DNA from: Sphingobacterium litopenaei
GTDB lineage: Bacteria > Bacteroidota > Bacteroidia > Sphingobacteriales > Sphingobacteriaceae
Direction of reading: 5' to 3'
Assembly: GCF_014692495.1 (NCBI RefSeq)
Contig: NZ_JACOIJ010000001.1
Location: forward strand, 124,001-188,000
DNA: 64,000 bases
Made by a program: the position numbers and the translations under genes. The notes under the pieces are model-generated. The model ran no database searches and had not been told where the DNA came from. It saw only the letters and a program-made list of their open reading frames with translations. Shown piece after piece: positions 19,605 through 30,939 of the stretch. Position 1 is the first letter of the stretch, and every line of letters starts with the position of its first letter.

Positions 19605-19635
19605 AACCAATACAGCTACCTTTTATAAACAGAAG

Positions 19636-22600
19636 ATGAGGAGATATATATTATTTTTTATAGTTACATTTTTTATTGTGCCTTTATTTGGGCAAGAATT
19701 GCCTGTGTCTTTCCAAAGGTATTATTCGAAAGATGGACTATCATCTAATACCATTTATACTATATATCGAGATACCTACGGATTTTTATGGATTGGTACG
19801 GAAGATGGACTGAATCGTTATGATGGACGTACCTATAAAGTCTATCGCTATGATGCTAATAATGAGCAAGGATTAAAATCTAATCACATTACTTCGTTGT
19901 GCGAAGATCAGCAAGGTAGAATTTGGATTGCTACTACGGGGGGAGGACTTAGTTATTATGACAGAAAACTAGATAAAATTTTTGCATACGAAAAAACTCC
20001 AGATGATCGCTGGATGAGTGCCGCAATTACATCACTTACTACGGATTACAATGGTAATATATGGGTAAGCTCCTATGGCAATATTAGTGTAATCAATGCG
20101 AAAGATATTAATAAGATGCCCGATGCTTCTTACAATAAGGTTATCAGTTTTTTCTTGGAGCGATTTACACGGTACATTTATAAAGATAAGGAAGGGCAGA
20201 TGTGGATTTCTTCCATTGGTAATGTGTACAAAATTTCAAAAGATTTTCAACATATCATAGAGTTTAAAATTCCTTCAAAAATCCACAATGGAATTGAAAT
20301 TAGTTCTATTACTGAGGATGAACAAAAAAGAATTTGGGCAGGGTCTTCTTATGGATTATACTTTTTGGAACATAAGGGGAAGGAATTTAAAGACTTTGAT
20401 CACTTTGCTCCATCCAAATTGAGCAGTAATAAAGTATATGCGCTAGGGAATGATAGTAAAGGAGGTGTATGGGTAGGAACGGACAACGGCTTAGACATTT
20501 TGAATCCCAAAGATCTTACTATTCAACGATTCAAACCTGATATTTCTAATATTCATAGCTTGAGCCATAAATCTATTCGTAGCATTTATGCGGATCAGTT
20601 TGGTATATATTGGGTTGGAACTTATCAAGGAGGTCTAAATAAGTATGATACTAATTTAAGTCAATTTGGGTTAAAGGGTATTAACTTATTTGAGCGAAGA
20701 GGAGAAAGTACTAATATGATAACTTCCTTTTTGCAGCACAAAGAGGATGTACTGTTAGGTGTTGATGGAGGAGGCGTTTACATTTATGAACGTAATCTGG
20801 ACAAACTATCGCCTCTTTCTCTTCCAGAAAACATTAATAACTATACAGTTCTAGCTTTAGAAGGAAAGAACGATAAGGTTTGGATTGGTACTTACCAAAA
20901 AGGAATATTGGAATATAATTTTACGTCAAAATCATTGAAAAAATACCGCGCAGGTGAAGGAGTGAATGACCTAAACAACGATGAGGTGTTTTGTCTTACC
21001 AAGGATCACGCAGGTAATTTGTGGGCTGGCACCAATGGCGGGGGCATAAATATTCTGAATACACAGGACGGAACGATCAAAAAATATATGGTTCAGGGAC
21101 GCAATGAACATATTGATATTGAGCCACCTAATAATTTTATCCGTGTATTGAAAGAGGATTTGGATAATAATATGTGGATTGGTTCATATGGATCAGGTGT
21201 CTCGGTGTATAATCCAAAGACTAAAAAGACGGTGTTTTATGACCGCGAAAATAGCGGCTTGCCAAGCAATTATATTCTATCCATCCATATTGATAACAAA
21301 GGTACCGCTTATGTAGGAACTAATGGAAATGGCATTGGGGTACTTCCAAAAGGTGCTAACAAATTTCAGGTTATTTCCGAAAAGGATGGACTGATTAATG
21401 GCGTGATACAAAGTATCATAGAAGCAGATAATGGGAAAATTTGGTTTAGTACCAACAGAGGGTTAAGCTGTTACGATCCTGCAAACAAGTCTTTCAAAAA
21501 TTATACGCAATCCGCTGGTCTGCAGCAAGGCGCTTTTATGTTAGGAGCTGGAATCAAGACTTCTGATGGTGAGATATTTTTTGGAGGACAGAATGGATTT
21601 AATCATTTTTATCCTAAAAATTTAAAAATCAATCAGAACCCTGCAAACGTAGTTTTAACCGACCTAAAGATTGATAATAAGATTGTATTACCATCCGAAA
21701 ATGGACCAATCCAAAGCACTCTGCAAACTTCTGAACAAATTAATTTGAAGTACAAACAAAATTTTTCTATTTCTTTTGCAGCTTTGAATCTTACTGTGCC
21801 AGAAGATAACGCCTACGAATATCGTTTGGTGGGATTCGATAAAAACTGGATTCAAGTTGATAAGGAATTGAGTGCTTATTATACGAATTTGGACCCAGGA
21901 GAGTATACCTTTGAAGTGCGCGCGAGTAATAATGATGGTGTGTGGAGCGAAAATATAACAAGAATTCATGTTATCGTAAATCCTCCATTTTGGATGACCA
22001 TCTACGCGTATATTTTTTACCTCATGATGGCTGCGGGAACCTTATTGTATATCCGACACCGTGGTATTCAAAATTTAAAACAAAAATTTGCTTTAGAACA
22101 AGAACGTATTCAAGCTAAACAATTAATAGAACAACAAAAACGCGAAGCAGAGACTTTGCATAAGTTGGATCAAATGAAAATCAAGTTCTTGACGAATTTG
22201 AGTCATGAATTCCGTACACCAATTTCTTTAATTGTGGGGCCTATTGAGACTTTGATTAATCAAATTCAAGATATTCATGCTCGCACCCAATTGGATTTGG
22301 TAAAACGAAATGCACGTCGTTTGCTGAATTTGGTGAACCAACTTTTGGATTTCCGCAAAATGGAAGAGCATGAGCTTAAACTTCAAAATTCCGAAGGTGA
22401 TCTTGTCGCTGCGGTGAAAGAAGTATTCCAATCTTTCAATGATATGGCTCTTCAGAAAGGAATAGATTATTCGTTCTATAGCTGTCAAGAAAAACTTTAT
22501 TCCTCATTTGATGAAGACAAGATTGAACGTATTCTGTTTAATTTAATTTCCAATGCTTTCAAATTTACGCCAAAGGGTGGTGATATTGCTGTAAGTATAG

Positions 22601-23706
22601 TTTCTGCGGATTATCAGGACAACAACAAAATAAAAGTCTCTTTCGAGGTTCGGGATACAGGAATAGGTATTCCTGCGGAGGCACGAGAATCTATTTTCGA
22701 AAGTTTTTTCCAACACGATACGGCTGGAAAAGTGCTGAATCAAGGTTCGGGAATTGGCTTATCAATAGCAGAATCCTTTGTCAAAATGTATGAGGGCAAA
22801 ATACAAGTAGATAGCGAAGTAGGAAAAGGAAGTGTGTTTTATTTTGATCTCCTTTTAAATTATGCCGAAGAACCTTTGGTCGAAGAAGTAGATGAAATTT
22901 TGGTAGAGCAAGAGACCTATGATGCGGATGCTCGAAATAAACCTTCTCTTTTAATCGTGGAAGATGATGATGACTTTCGAGATTATTTGCGGGAAATTTT
23001 AGCAGAAAATTATAAGGTTTTCGAAGCTGTCAACGGAAAAGAAGGCTGGCAAAAATCATTGTTCCATCACCCTGATATCGTGATTTGCGATGTGCAGATG
23101 CCTATAATGAACGGAATGGAATTAGCACAAAAAATGGCACAAGATAAGCGTACAAAGCATATTCCAATCGTATTGATGACAGCTTCCAAGGTGGAAAATG
23201 GCTTGGTGTGTGGTTTAGAATCTGGTGCGGTGGATTATATAACTAAACCCTTCGATATCAATGTTCTTTTGGCGAAAGTCAACAGTTTGATGATTCTTAA
23301 TCAAGCGTTTAAGGATGTATATAGCAAACAAGTTTCTATTGCAGTGCCTGAAGTAGCTGTAGTATCGGAAAAGGATAAATTCTTACAAAATGTATTGAAT
23401 TATGTATATGAGAATATGGATAATCCACAGCTTTCGGTTGAGGCATTGAGTGCACATCTTTGTATCAGTCGCGCTTCCTTGTACAATAGATTGTTGGAAT
23501 ACACAGGCATGTCTCCGGTAGATTTTATTCGATCGGTGAAACTGGAAAAAGCTGCAAATCTGTTAGAACGTAGTGATAAGACCATTTCGGAAATCGCCTA
23601 TGAGACGGGTTTTGCGAATCCTAATTATTTTACAAAGGTTTTCAAAGCTAAATATCAAATGACACCGTCGGAATATATTCACTCGACTAAAAAGGATAAA
23701 GTGTAG
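19636..23706 (+). CDS. Hybrid two-component system sensor/regulator (Reg_prop sensor, histidine kinase, receiver, AraC output)
   Basis: A one-protein signalling system of 1356 residues. I start at ATG 19636, because MRRYILFFIVTFF begins the signal peptide (cleaved after FGQ); the frame also opens at 19588. In order (numbered from 19636): many two-component-regulator propeller repeats (GTEDGLNRYDG, GTNGGGINILN types), a Y_Y_Y domain (about 690-780), one membrane helix (about 788-808), histidine kinase dimerisation domain with His857 in SHEFRTP, ATPase domain with GSGIGLSIAES, receiver with phospho-acceptor Asp1152 in CDVQMPIMNG, and a C-terminal AraC-type HTH. Such proteins bind a specific oligosaccharide in the periplasm and activate PUL genes. 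The position divergent from operon A makes it the probable xylan regulator. Confidence 0.96.
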   Translation: MRRYILFFIVTFFIVPLFGQELPVSFQRYYSKDGLSSNTIYTIYRDTYGFLWIGTEDGLNRYDGRTYKVYRYDANNEQGLKSNHITSLCEDQQGRIWIATTGGGLSYYDRKLDKIFAYEKTPDDRWMSAAITSLTTDYNGNIWVSSYGNISVINAKDINKMPDASYNKVISFFLERFTRYIYKDKEGQMWISSIGNVYKISKDFQHIIEFKIPSKIHNGIEISSITEDEQKRIWAGSSYGLYFLEHKGKEFKDFDHFAPSKLSSNKVYALGNDSKGGVWVGTDNGLDILNPKDLTIQRFKPDISNIHSLSHKSIRSIYADQFGIYWVGTYQGGLNKYDTNLSQFGLKGINLFERRGESTNMITSFLQHKEDVLLGVDGGGVYIYERNLDKLSPLSLPENINNYTVLALEGKNDKVWIGTYQKGILEYNFTSKSLKKYRAGEGVNDLNNDEVFCLTKDHAGNLWAGTNGGGINILNTQDGTIKKYMVQGRNEHIDIEPPNNFIRVLKEDLDNNMWIGSYGSGVSVYNPKTKKTVFYDRENSGLPSNYILSIHIDNKGTAYVGTNGNGIGVLPKGANKFQVISEKDGLINGVIQSIIEADNGKIWFSTNRGLSCYDPANKSFKNYTQSAGLQQGAFMLGAGIKTSDGEIFFGGQNGFNHFYPKNLKINQNPANVVLTDLKIDNKIVLPSENGPIQSTLQTSEQINLKYKQNFSISFAALNLTVPEDNAYEYRLVGFDKNWIQVDKELSAYYTNLDPGEYTFEVRASNNDGVWSENITRIHVIVNPPFWMTIYAYIFYLMMAAGTLLYIRHRGIQNLKQKFALEQERIQAKQLIEQQKREAETLHKLDQMKIKFLTNLSHEFRTPISLIVGPIETLINQIQDIHARTQLDLVKRNARRLLNLVNQLLDFRKMEEHELKLQNSEGDLVAAVKEVFQSFNDMALQKGIDYSFYSCQEKLYSSFDEDKIERILFNLISNAFKFTPKGGDIAVSIVSADYQDNNKIKVSFEVRDTGIGIPAEARESIFESFFQHDTAGKVLNQGSGIGLSIAESFVKMYEGKIQVDSEVGKGSVFYFDLLLNYAEEPLVEEVDEILVEQETYDADARNKPSLLIVEDDDDFRDYLREILAENYKVFEAVNGKEGWQKSLFHHPDIVICDVQMPIMNGMELAQKMAQDKRTKHIPIVLMTASKVENGLVCGLESGAVDYITKPFDINVLLAKVNSLMILNQAFKDVYSKQVSIAVPEVAVVSEKDKFLQNVLNYVYENMDNPQLSVEALSAHLCISRASLYNRLLEYTGMSPVDFIRSVKLEKAANLLERSDKTISEIAYETGFANPNYFTKVFKAKYQMTPSEYIHSTKKDKV

Positions 23707-23721
23707 AATTTATTCATAGTG

Positions 23722-23784
23722 AAAAAAATAAGGGTATAAGTGTTATAAACAGATGTTTTAGACATTTTTACCCTTATTTTTTTT
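23722..23784 (+). terminator. Terminator after the hybrid regulator gene
   Basis: A near-perfect inverted repeat, AAAAAAATAAGGGTA around 23722-23735 and TACCCTTATTTTTTT around 23769-23784, ends in a run of T. It lies 15 bp past the regulator stop and separates it from the transaldolase operon. The loop is long (about 33 nt), and the flanking A and T runs would allow function in both directions. Confidence 0.8.
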
Positions 23785-23815
23785 ATATGTTTCATCCCTT
23801 GCCCGTTGAATCCTA

Positions 23816-23823
23816 TACATTTG
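23816..23823 (+). promoter_or_regulatory. Candidate -7 promoter element of the transaldolase-xylA operon
   Basis: TACATTTG matches the Bacteroidota -7 consensus TAnnTTTG and lies after the regulator terminator, 60 bp before the transaldolase start. A TTG occurs upstream (23799-23801), but its spacing is shorter than usual, so the -33 element is uncertain. No copy of the AAGAATGT operator is seen here. Confidence 0.45.
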
Positions 23824-23882
23824 TCTTATTACTAGTGAGAAACAATTATAAACCAAGATAAATTACTTATCTATTTTAAGAC

Positions 23883-24551
23883 ATGAAATTTTTTATTGAT
23901 ACGGCGAATTTGCAGCAAATACAAGAAGCGCAAGATTTGGGAGTGCTGGATGGTGTGACTACCAATCCCTCTTTGATGGCTAAAGAAGGAATTAGCGGAG
24001 AGCAAAATGTTATTGATCATTATAAGGCTATTTGTGCTATTGTGGATGGTGATGTGAGTGCAGAAGTGATTTCGACGACTTACCCTGAAATGATAGCAGA
24101 AGGCGAAAAGTTAGCCGCATTGCATCCGCGAATCGTAGTTAAAGTTCCGATAATAAAGGATGGCATTAAAGCCATCAAATATTTTAGTTCTAAAGGAATC
24201 AAAACAAACTGCACATTAGTTTTTTCAGCTGGACAGGCATTGTTAGCCGCGAAAGCAGGTGCTACATATGTTTCTCCTTTTATTGGAAGATTAGATGATA
24301 TCTCAGTGAATGGACTAGATCTTATAGCCGAGATTAGAGAAATCTACGACAATTATGGATATGAGACGCAAATTTTAGCGGCTTCGGTACGTCATAGCGC
24401 ACATATTTTAGGATGTGCAAAAATTGGTGCTGATGTCATGACAGGACCTATTTCTGCAATTGTGTCTTTGTTAAAACATCCATTGACAGATTCGGGGTTA
24501 GCCCAATTTTTAGAAGATCATCGAAAAGTATCACAATTAAACTCTAATTAA
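23883..24551 (+). CDS. tal: Small transaldolase (FSA/TalC-type fold) with transaldolase-type active site
   Basis: A 222-residue TIM-barrel class-I aldolase of the FSA/TalC family, starting MKFFIDTAN with the family signature [10 protein letters not shown]. The Schiff-base lysine is Lys87 (VVKVPI). Two positions separate fructose-6-phosphate aldolases from transaldolases: FSA has Gln59 and Tyr131 (E. coli numbering). The matching residues here are Glu61 (SAEVIS) and Phe133 (SPFIGRLDD), the transaldolase state. So I predict transfer of dihydroxyacetone between sedoheptulose-7-phosphate and glyceraldehyde-3-phosphate, not simple aldol cleavage. The gene stops 1 bp before the transketolase N-terminal subunit, which supports a non-oxidative pentose phosphate role downstream of XylA/XylB. 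Confidence 0.92.
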   Translation: MKFFIDTANLQQIQEAQDLGVLDGVTTNPSLMAKEGISGEQNVIDHYKAICAIVDGDVSAEVISTTYPEMIAEGEKLAALHPRIVVKVPIIKDGIKAIKYFSSKGIKTNCTLVFSAGQALLAAKAGATYVSPFIGRLDDISVNGLDLIAEIREIYDNYGYETQILAASVRHSAHILGCAKIGADVMTGPISAIVSLLKHPLTDSGLAQFLEDHRKVSQLNSN

Positions 24552-24552
24552 A

Positions 24553-25410
24553 ATGGTCATGACTAGAAATAGTGTACACAATTTGGAGGCAATCTGTACT
24601 CAAGTACGCCGTGATATTGTACGTATGGTTCATTCTTGTCAGTCTGGACATCCAGGAGGTTCGCTTGGCTGTACAGAATTATTAGTCTGTCTTTATTTTG
24701 AAATCATGCAACGCAATGACCAATTTGATATAGATGGGATAGGCGAAGATCTTTTCTTTCTTTCCAATGGTCACATTTCACCAGTTTTCTATAGTGTCTT
24801 AGCAAGAGCTGGATACTTTGATGTCGCTGAATTAGCGACTTTCAGGAAGCTAAATTCTCGTTTGCAAGGTCATCCTACTACGCATGAAGGATTACCTGGT
24901 GTGCGTATTGCCTCAGGATCTTTAGGTCAGGGTTTATCTGTAGCGATAGGTGCAGCACAAGCTAAAAAACTAAATGGTGATAATAAGCATGTCTTTGTCT
25001 TAATGGGTGATGGAGAATTGCAAGAAGGACAAGTCTGGGAGGCTGCTTTGTATGCTCCTCATAATAAAATGGATAACCTTATTGCTGTCATTGACTACAA
25101 TGGTGCTCAAATTGATGGCGCAACGAAAGATGTGTTATCCTTGGGGAATCTTAAAGCAAAATGGGAAGCTTTTGGATGGAAAGTTATTGAGGTATTAAAA
25201 GGAAACCATATTCCTTCAGTATTGGAAGGACTTCATTTGGCCAAATCTTTATCCAATCAAAATCAACCTGTTATTATTTTGTTGAATACCGAAATGGGAC
25301 ACGGCGTTGATTTCATGATGGGATCGCACAAATGGCATGGTGTAGCACCCAATAACGATCAGTTAGCTGAAGCTTTGAAACAAAATCCAGAGACTTTAGG
25401 AGACTATTAA
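24553..25410 (+). CDS. Transketolase, N-terminal (thiamine diphosphate-binding) subunit
   Basis: A 285-residue half-size transketolase. It contains the thiamine-diphosphate pyrophosphate-binding motif starting GDGELQEGQ and ending near DYNGAQIDG, substrate-binding histidines in SGHPGGS and FLSNGH, and GHPTTHEGLPG. Half transketolases work as a heterotetramer with the C-terminal subunit, here encoded at 25497. It sits 1 bp after the transaldolase gene, so the two are almost certainly co-transcribed. It moves C2 units in the non-oxidative pentose phosphate pathway and, with transaldolase, feeds xylulose-5-phosphate carbon to glycolysis. The start could also be the ATG at 24559. Confidence 0.93.
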   Translation: MVMTRNSVHNLEAICTQVRRDIVRMVHSCQSGHPGGSLGCTELLVCLYFEIMQRNDQFDIDGIGEDLFFLSNGHISPVFYSVLARAGYFDVAELATFRKLNSRLQGHPTTHEGLPGVRIASGSLGQGLSVAIGAAQAKKLNGDNKHVFVLMGDGELQEGQVWEAALYAPHNKMDNLIAVIDYNGAQIDGATKDVLSLGNLKAKWEAFGWKVIEVLKGNHIPSVLEGLHLAKSLSNQNQPVIILLNTEMGHGVDFMMGSHKWHGVAPNNDQLAEALKQNPETLGDY

Positions 25411-25496
25411 GAAGATTATTAGACAGGAGATATTAGATAAAGGAATCGTTCCAAAGAGGATATATCACATCAAAAGTCTCACATCTAAATATAAAC

Positions 25497-26453
25497 ATGA
25501 AAAAATATACATATACAGAATCAAAAGATACAAGATCAGGTTTTGGTGCAGGGCTGCTGGAAGCAGGAAAGCAAGATGAGCGTGTGGTAGCCTTATGTGC
25601 AGATTTGGTAGGTTCTTTGAAAATGCAGGATTTTATCAATGCTTTCCCAGAAAGATTTTTTCAGATTGGTATTGCGGAAGCTAATATGATGGGTATAGCA
25701 GCTGGTTTGACTATAGGAGGAAAAATTCCTTTTACAGGTACATTTGCAAATTTTTCTACAGGACGTGTGTATGATCAAATCAGACAGTCTATTGCTTACT
25801 CCGACAAAAATGTAAAAATAGCGGCATCACACGCAGGTTTGACTTTGGGTGAAGATGGTGCCACACATCAAATATTAGAAGATATCGGATTGATGAAAAT
25901 GTTGCCTGGAATGACGGTAATCAATCCTTGTGATTTTAATCAAACTAAAGCCGCAACTATTGCCGTAGCAAAATATCATGGTCCAGTATATTTACGTTTT
26001 GGCCGCCCTGTAGTGCCAAATTTTACACCCGTAGACCAAACTTTTGAAATAGGAAAGGCAGTTTTATTAAACGAAGGTACAGATGTGACAATTATTGCTA
26101 CGGGACATTTAGTTTGGGAAGCAATTCAAGCAGGAGAAAAATTGGAGGAAATGGGAATTAATGCTGAAATCATTAATATTCATACAATAAAACCTCTGGA
26201 TGAAGAAGCTATTTTGGCATCTGTTAAAAAGACAGGGTGTGTGGTGACAGCAGAAGAACATAACCGCTTAGGAGGCTTGGGAGATAGTGTGGCGCAGGTT
26301 CTTGTTAAAAATTATTTGGTACCCCAAGAATATGTAGCAGTAGATGATAGTTTTGGTGAATCTGGGACACCTGCGGAATTGATGCAGAAATATGGTTTGG
26401 ACGCAGAACATATTGTTCAAGCGGTACAACGTGTCATGAGCCGAAAAAAATAA
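25497..26453 (+). CDS. Transketolase, C-terminal (pyrimidine-binding) subunit
   Basis: A 318-residue partner of the preceding half transketolase. It carries the pyrimidine-binding domain (FQIGIAEANMMGIAAGL, with the glutamate that activates thiamine diphosphate; HAGLTLGEDGATHQ) and the C-terminal transketolase domain (TVINPCD, VTAEEHNRLGGLG). It begins 86 bp after the N-terminal subunit, a gap with no recognisable gene or terminator. Split transketolases are common in Bacteroidota as an additional copy beside the full-length housekeeping enzyme. Here the pair appears dedicated to pentoses released from xylan (inference from position). Confidence 0.93.
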   Translation: MKKYTYTESKDTRSGFGAGLLEAGKQDERVVALCADLVGSLKMQDFINAFPERFFQIGIAEANMMGIAAGLTIGGKIPFTGTFANFSTGRVYDQIRQSIAYSDKNVKIAASHAGLTLGEDGATHQILEDIGLMKMLPGMTVINPCDFNQTKAATIAVAKYHGPVYLRFGRPVVPNFTPVDQTFEIGKAVLLNEGTDVTIIATGHLVWEAIQAGEKLEEMGINAEIINIHTIKPLDEEAILASVKKTGCVVTAEEHNRLGGLGDSVAQVLVKNYLVPQEYVAVDDSFGESGTPAELMQKYGLDAEHIVQAVQRVMSRKK

Positions 26454-26493
26454 AAACGATTAGAATTATTTAATCATAACCAATTATAAATAA

Positions 26494-28422
<1,929 letters not shown>

Positions 28423-28467
28423 ATTAATTTTATTAGACTCTTTAGGATATACCAAATAAACCAAGTT

Positions 28468-30921
28468 ATGAGACAGCCGATCCTTAGTATTTATTTTTTT
28501 TTAGGACTTATATCTTCTTTTTATCTACATGCTCAGACTAAAGATAAAGGAAGTTTGAAGCTACAATACGATACGCCAGCAGACGCTAGAGTCTGGGAAC
28601 AAGCGTTACCTATTGGTAATGGCCGTTTGGGCGCTATGGTGTATGGTATACCTGACAAAGAAGAATTACAGCTCAACGAAGAAACTATATGGGGCGGTGG
28701 TCCTTATCGCAATGATAATCCGAAAGGTGGATCGAATCTGAAGAATATTCAACAATTGGTGTTTGAAGGTAAATCTCCGGAAGCAGATAAATTGATCAAT
28801 GAGACATTTTTTACCAAAACACATGGTATGCCTTATCAGACTGCAGGCGGTGTGTTATTGAATTTTGAAGATCATAAAAATTTTCAAAATTACTATCGCG
28901 AGTTGGATATTGAGCAAGCAAAAGCAACGACCCGATATGTAGTAGATGGTGTTACATACACCAGAGAAGTGATTTCTTCTTTTTCGGATGATGTGATTGT
29001 AATGAAAATATCAGCGAGCAAAAAGGGAGCTCTAAATTTTGAGCTGTCTTATAAAAATCCAGCACAACATTCTATTTATGCGAAGGATAATGCTTTGGTT
29101 TTGCAAGGTAAAGGCAGTGATCATGAAGGTATCAAAGGTGAGATAGTCTATCATACGTTGAGTTCGGTTAAAAATGTAGATGGTACGGTTGTAATAGACG
29201 ACTCCAAAATTCAAGTAAAAAATGCAAGTACGGCTGTAGTCTATATTTCCATTGGAACAAACTTTACTAATTATAAGTCTGTCTCAGCGGATGGATATAA
29301 GAAAGCTTTGGAAAAATTGAATAAGGCAAAAGCTGCTAAATTCGAAGAATCGTTAGCTAAGCATTCTAAATTATACTATGCACAATTTGGTCGTTTTCAA
29401 TTGGATTTAGGAAAACATAACGAATCTTCTACAATCTCTACAACCGAAAGAATCAGACAATTTCAGCAAACACAAGATCCAGCTTTAGTCACGCTTTTAA
29501 CTCAATATGGACGTTATCTGTTGATTTGTTCTTCTCAGCCAGGTGGTCAGCCAGCTAATTTGCAGGGAATTTGGAATAATTCACTAACACCTCCGTGGGA
29601 TAGTAAGTACACGATTAATATTAACACAGAAATGAATTATTGGCCCGCTGAAGTAACCAATCTTTCGGAAACGCACAAGCCTTTGATTCAGATGACGAAA
29701 GAACTTTCCGAATCGGGCAAAGAAACAGCCAAAGTATTATATAATGCAGAAGGTTGGGTAGCTCACCACAATACAGATATTTGGCGCGTAACAAGTCCCA
29801 TAGATTTTGCGGCAGCAGGAATGTGGCCAACGGGCGGTACTTGGTTGGCACAGCATGTTTGGGAACATTATCTCTACAATGGGGATAAAAAATATTTAAA
29901 AGAAGTATATCCAATTCTAAAAAGTGCTAGCGACTTCCTTCTTTCGACATTAATACCTCATCCTAAACATACGGATAAAGGATGGATGGTCTTGTCACCT
30001 TCTATTTCTCCAGAACAGGGACCGATGTCTGCAGGTGTAACCATGGATAATCAACTTGTCTACGATATGTTGACGCGTACAACTATTGCTAATGAAATAT
30101 TAAATGAAGATATCGCTTACCGTGAAAAATTATTAGCCATGGCTAAGCGTATTCCGCCGATGCAAGTCGGTAAATATACGCAACTGCAAGAATGGTTAGA
30201 AGATGTAGATGACCCCAAAAATGAACATCGACATGTATCACATTTGTATGGCTTATATCCAAGTAACCAAATATCGGCTTATACTACGCCCGAACTTTTT
30301 GAAGCAGCGCGGAATTCATTAGTATATCGAGGTGATTTTGCGACAGGATGGTCCATTGGATGGAAAGTTAATTTGTGGGCGAGATTATTGGATGGAAATC
30401 GTGCGTATAAGATCATTAATAATATGCTAACATTAGCAGATAGAGAAAACCGAAATGGTCGTACGTATCCGAATATGTTTACGGCTCATCCGCCATTCCA
30501 AATTGATGGAAATTTTGGATTGACTGCGGGTGTAGCTGAAATGCTTGTTCAAAGTCATGACAATGCAGTACATCTTTTGCCTGCATTACCAGATGCATGG
30601 AAGAAAGGGTCGGTAAAAGGTTTAATGGCACGGGGAGGATTCGAAATTGACATGCAATGGTCGGATAGTAAGGTGCAAACTGTAAAAGTCCTTTCTAAGA
30701 TAGGTGGAAACCTGCGTCTTCGTTCTCATGTACCTTTGACTGGAAAAGGATTGAAAGAAGCACATGGTACTAATCCTAATATTTTAAATAATCGTATAGA
30801 GGTGCCAAAACCGTTGGTATCACCACAAGCACAGATAAAAGGATCTGATTTGAAAAAAATATATGAATACGATATCCCTACTGTTGCAGGTAAATCCTAT
30901 TCATTTACAATCGTTAAGTAA
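28468..30921 (+). CDS. GH95 family glycosidase (alpha-L-fucosidase or alpha-L-galactosidase)
   Basis: An 817-residue secreted enzyme (signal peptide ending LHAQ). GH95 hallmarks are the N-terminal beta-domain with LPIGNGRLGAMVYG and LNEETIWGGGP, the (alpha/alpha)6 barrel with NTEMNYWPAE (the two Asn that position the catalytic water in this inverting family), SPSISPEQGP (general-acid Glu) and the C-terminal beta-domain. GH95 members release terminal alpha-1,2-L-fucose, but some PUL members act on alpha-L-galactose on complex cereal xylans. Lying between a xylan esterase and xylB, alpha-L-galactosidase is a reasonable alternative. The family is certain; the sugar is not. Confidence 0.92.
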   Translation: MRQPILSIYFFLGLISSFYLHAQTKDKGSLKLQYDTPADARVWEQALPIGNGRLGAMVYGIPDKEELQLNEETIWGGGPYRNDNPKGGSNLKNIQQLVFEGKSPEADKLINETFFTKTHGMPYQTAGGVLLNFEDHKNFQNYYRELDIEQAKATTRYVVDGVTYTREVISSFSDDVIVMKISASKKGALNFELSYKNPAQHSIYAKDNALVLQGKGSDHEGIKGEIVYHTLSSVKNVDGTVVIDDSKIQVKNASTAVVYISIGTNFTNYKSVSADGYKKALEKLNKAKAAKFEESLAKHSKLYYAQFGRFQLDLGKHNESSTISTTERIRQFQQTQDPALVTLLTQYGRYLLICSSQPGGQPANLQGIWNNSLTPPWDSKYTININTEMNYWPAEVTNLSETHKPLIQMTKELSESGKETAKVLYNAEGWVAHHNTDIWRVTSPIDFAAAGMWPTGGTWLAQHVWEHYLYNGDKKYLKEVYPILKSASDFLLSTLIPHPKHTDKGWMVLSPSISPEQGPMSAGVTMDNQLVYDMLTRTTIANEILNEDIAYREKLLAMAKRIPPMQVGKYTQLQEWLEDVDDPKNEHRHVSHLYGLYPSNQISAYTTPELFEAARNSLVYRGDFATGWSIGWKVNLWARLLDGNRAYKIINNMLTLADRENRNGRTYPNMFTAHPPFQIDGNFGLTAGVAEMLVQSHDNAVHLLPALPDAWKKGSVKGLMARGGFEIDMQWSDSKVQTVKVLSKIGGNLRLRSHVPLTGKGLKEAHGTNPNILNNRIEVPKPLVSPQAQIKGSDLKKIYEYDIPTVAGKSYSFTIVK

Positions 30922-30939
30922 GTATTCGAAGGAAAAAAT

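Larger units (their letters stand above)
19186..19635. other. Divergent control region between operon A and the hybrid regulator
   Basis: About 450 bp with no gene. On the minus strand it contains a roughly 250-nt untranslated leader for operon A (19186 to about 19435), the promoter core and paired operator at 19426-19508, and on the plus strand the start region of the regulator gene. The leader includes a perfect 8-bp hairpin with a GGCA loop (AGTTTTTA/TAAAAACT, 19348-19367) without a T-tract, so it is not an obvious terminator. The sequence between 19509 and 19590 should carry the regulator promoter. The best match is TACATTTA at 19576-19583, one base off TAnnTTTG and without a well-spaced -33 box. 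Confidence 0.7.

Noticed and set aside
23883..24551. Naming this fructose-6-phosphate aldolase
   Set aside because: The Gln and Tyr typical of that activity are Glu61 and Phe133, the transaldolase state.
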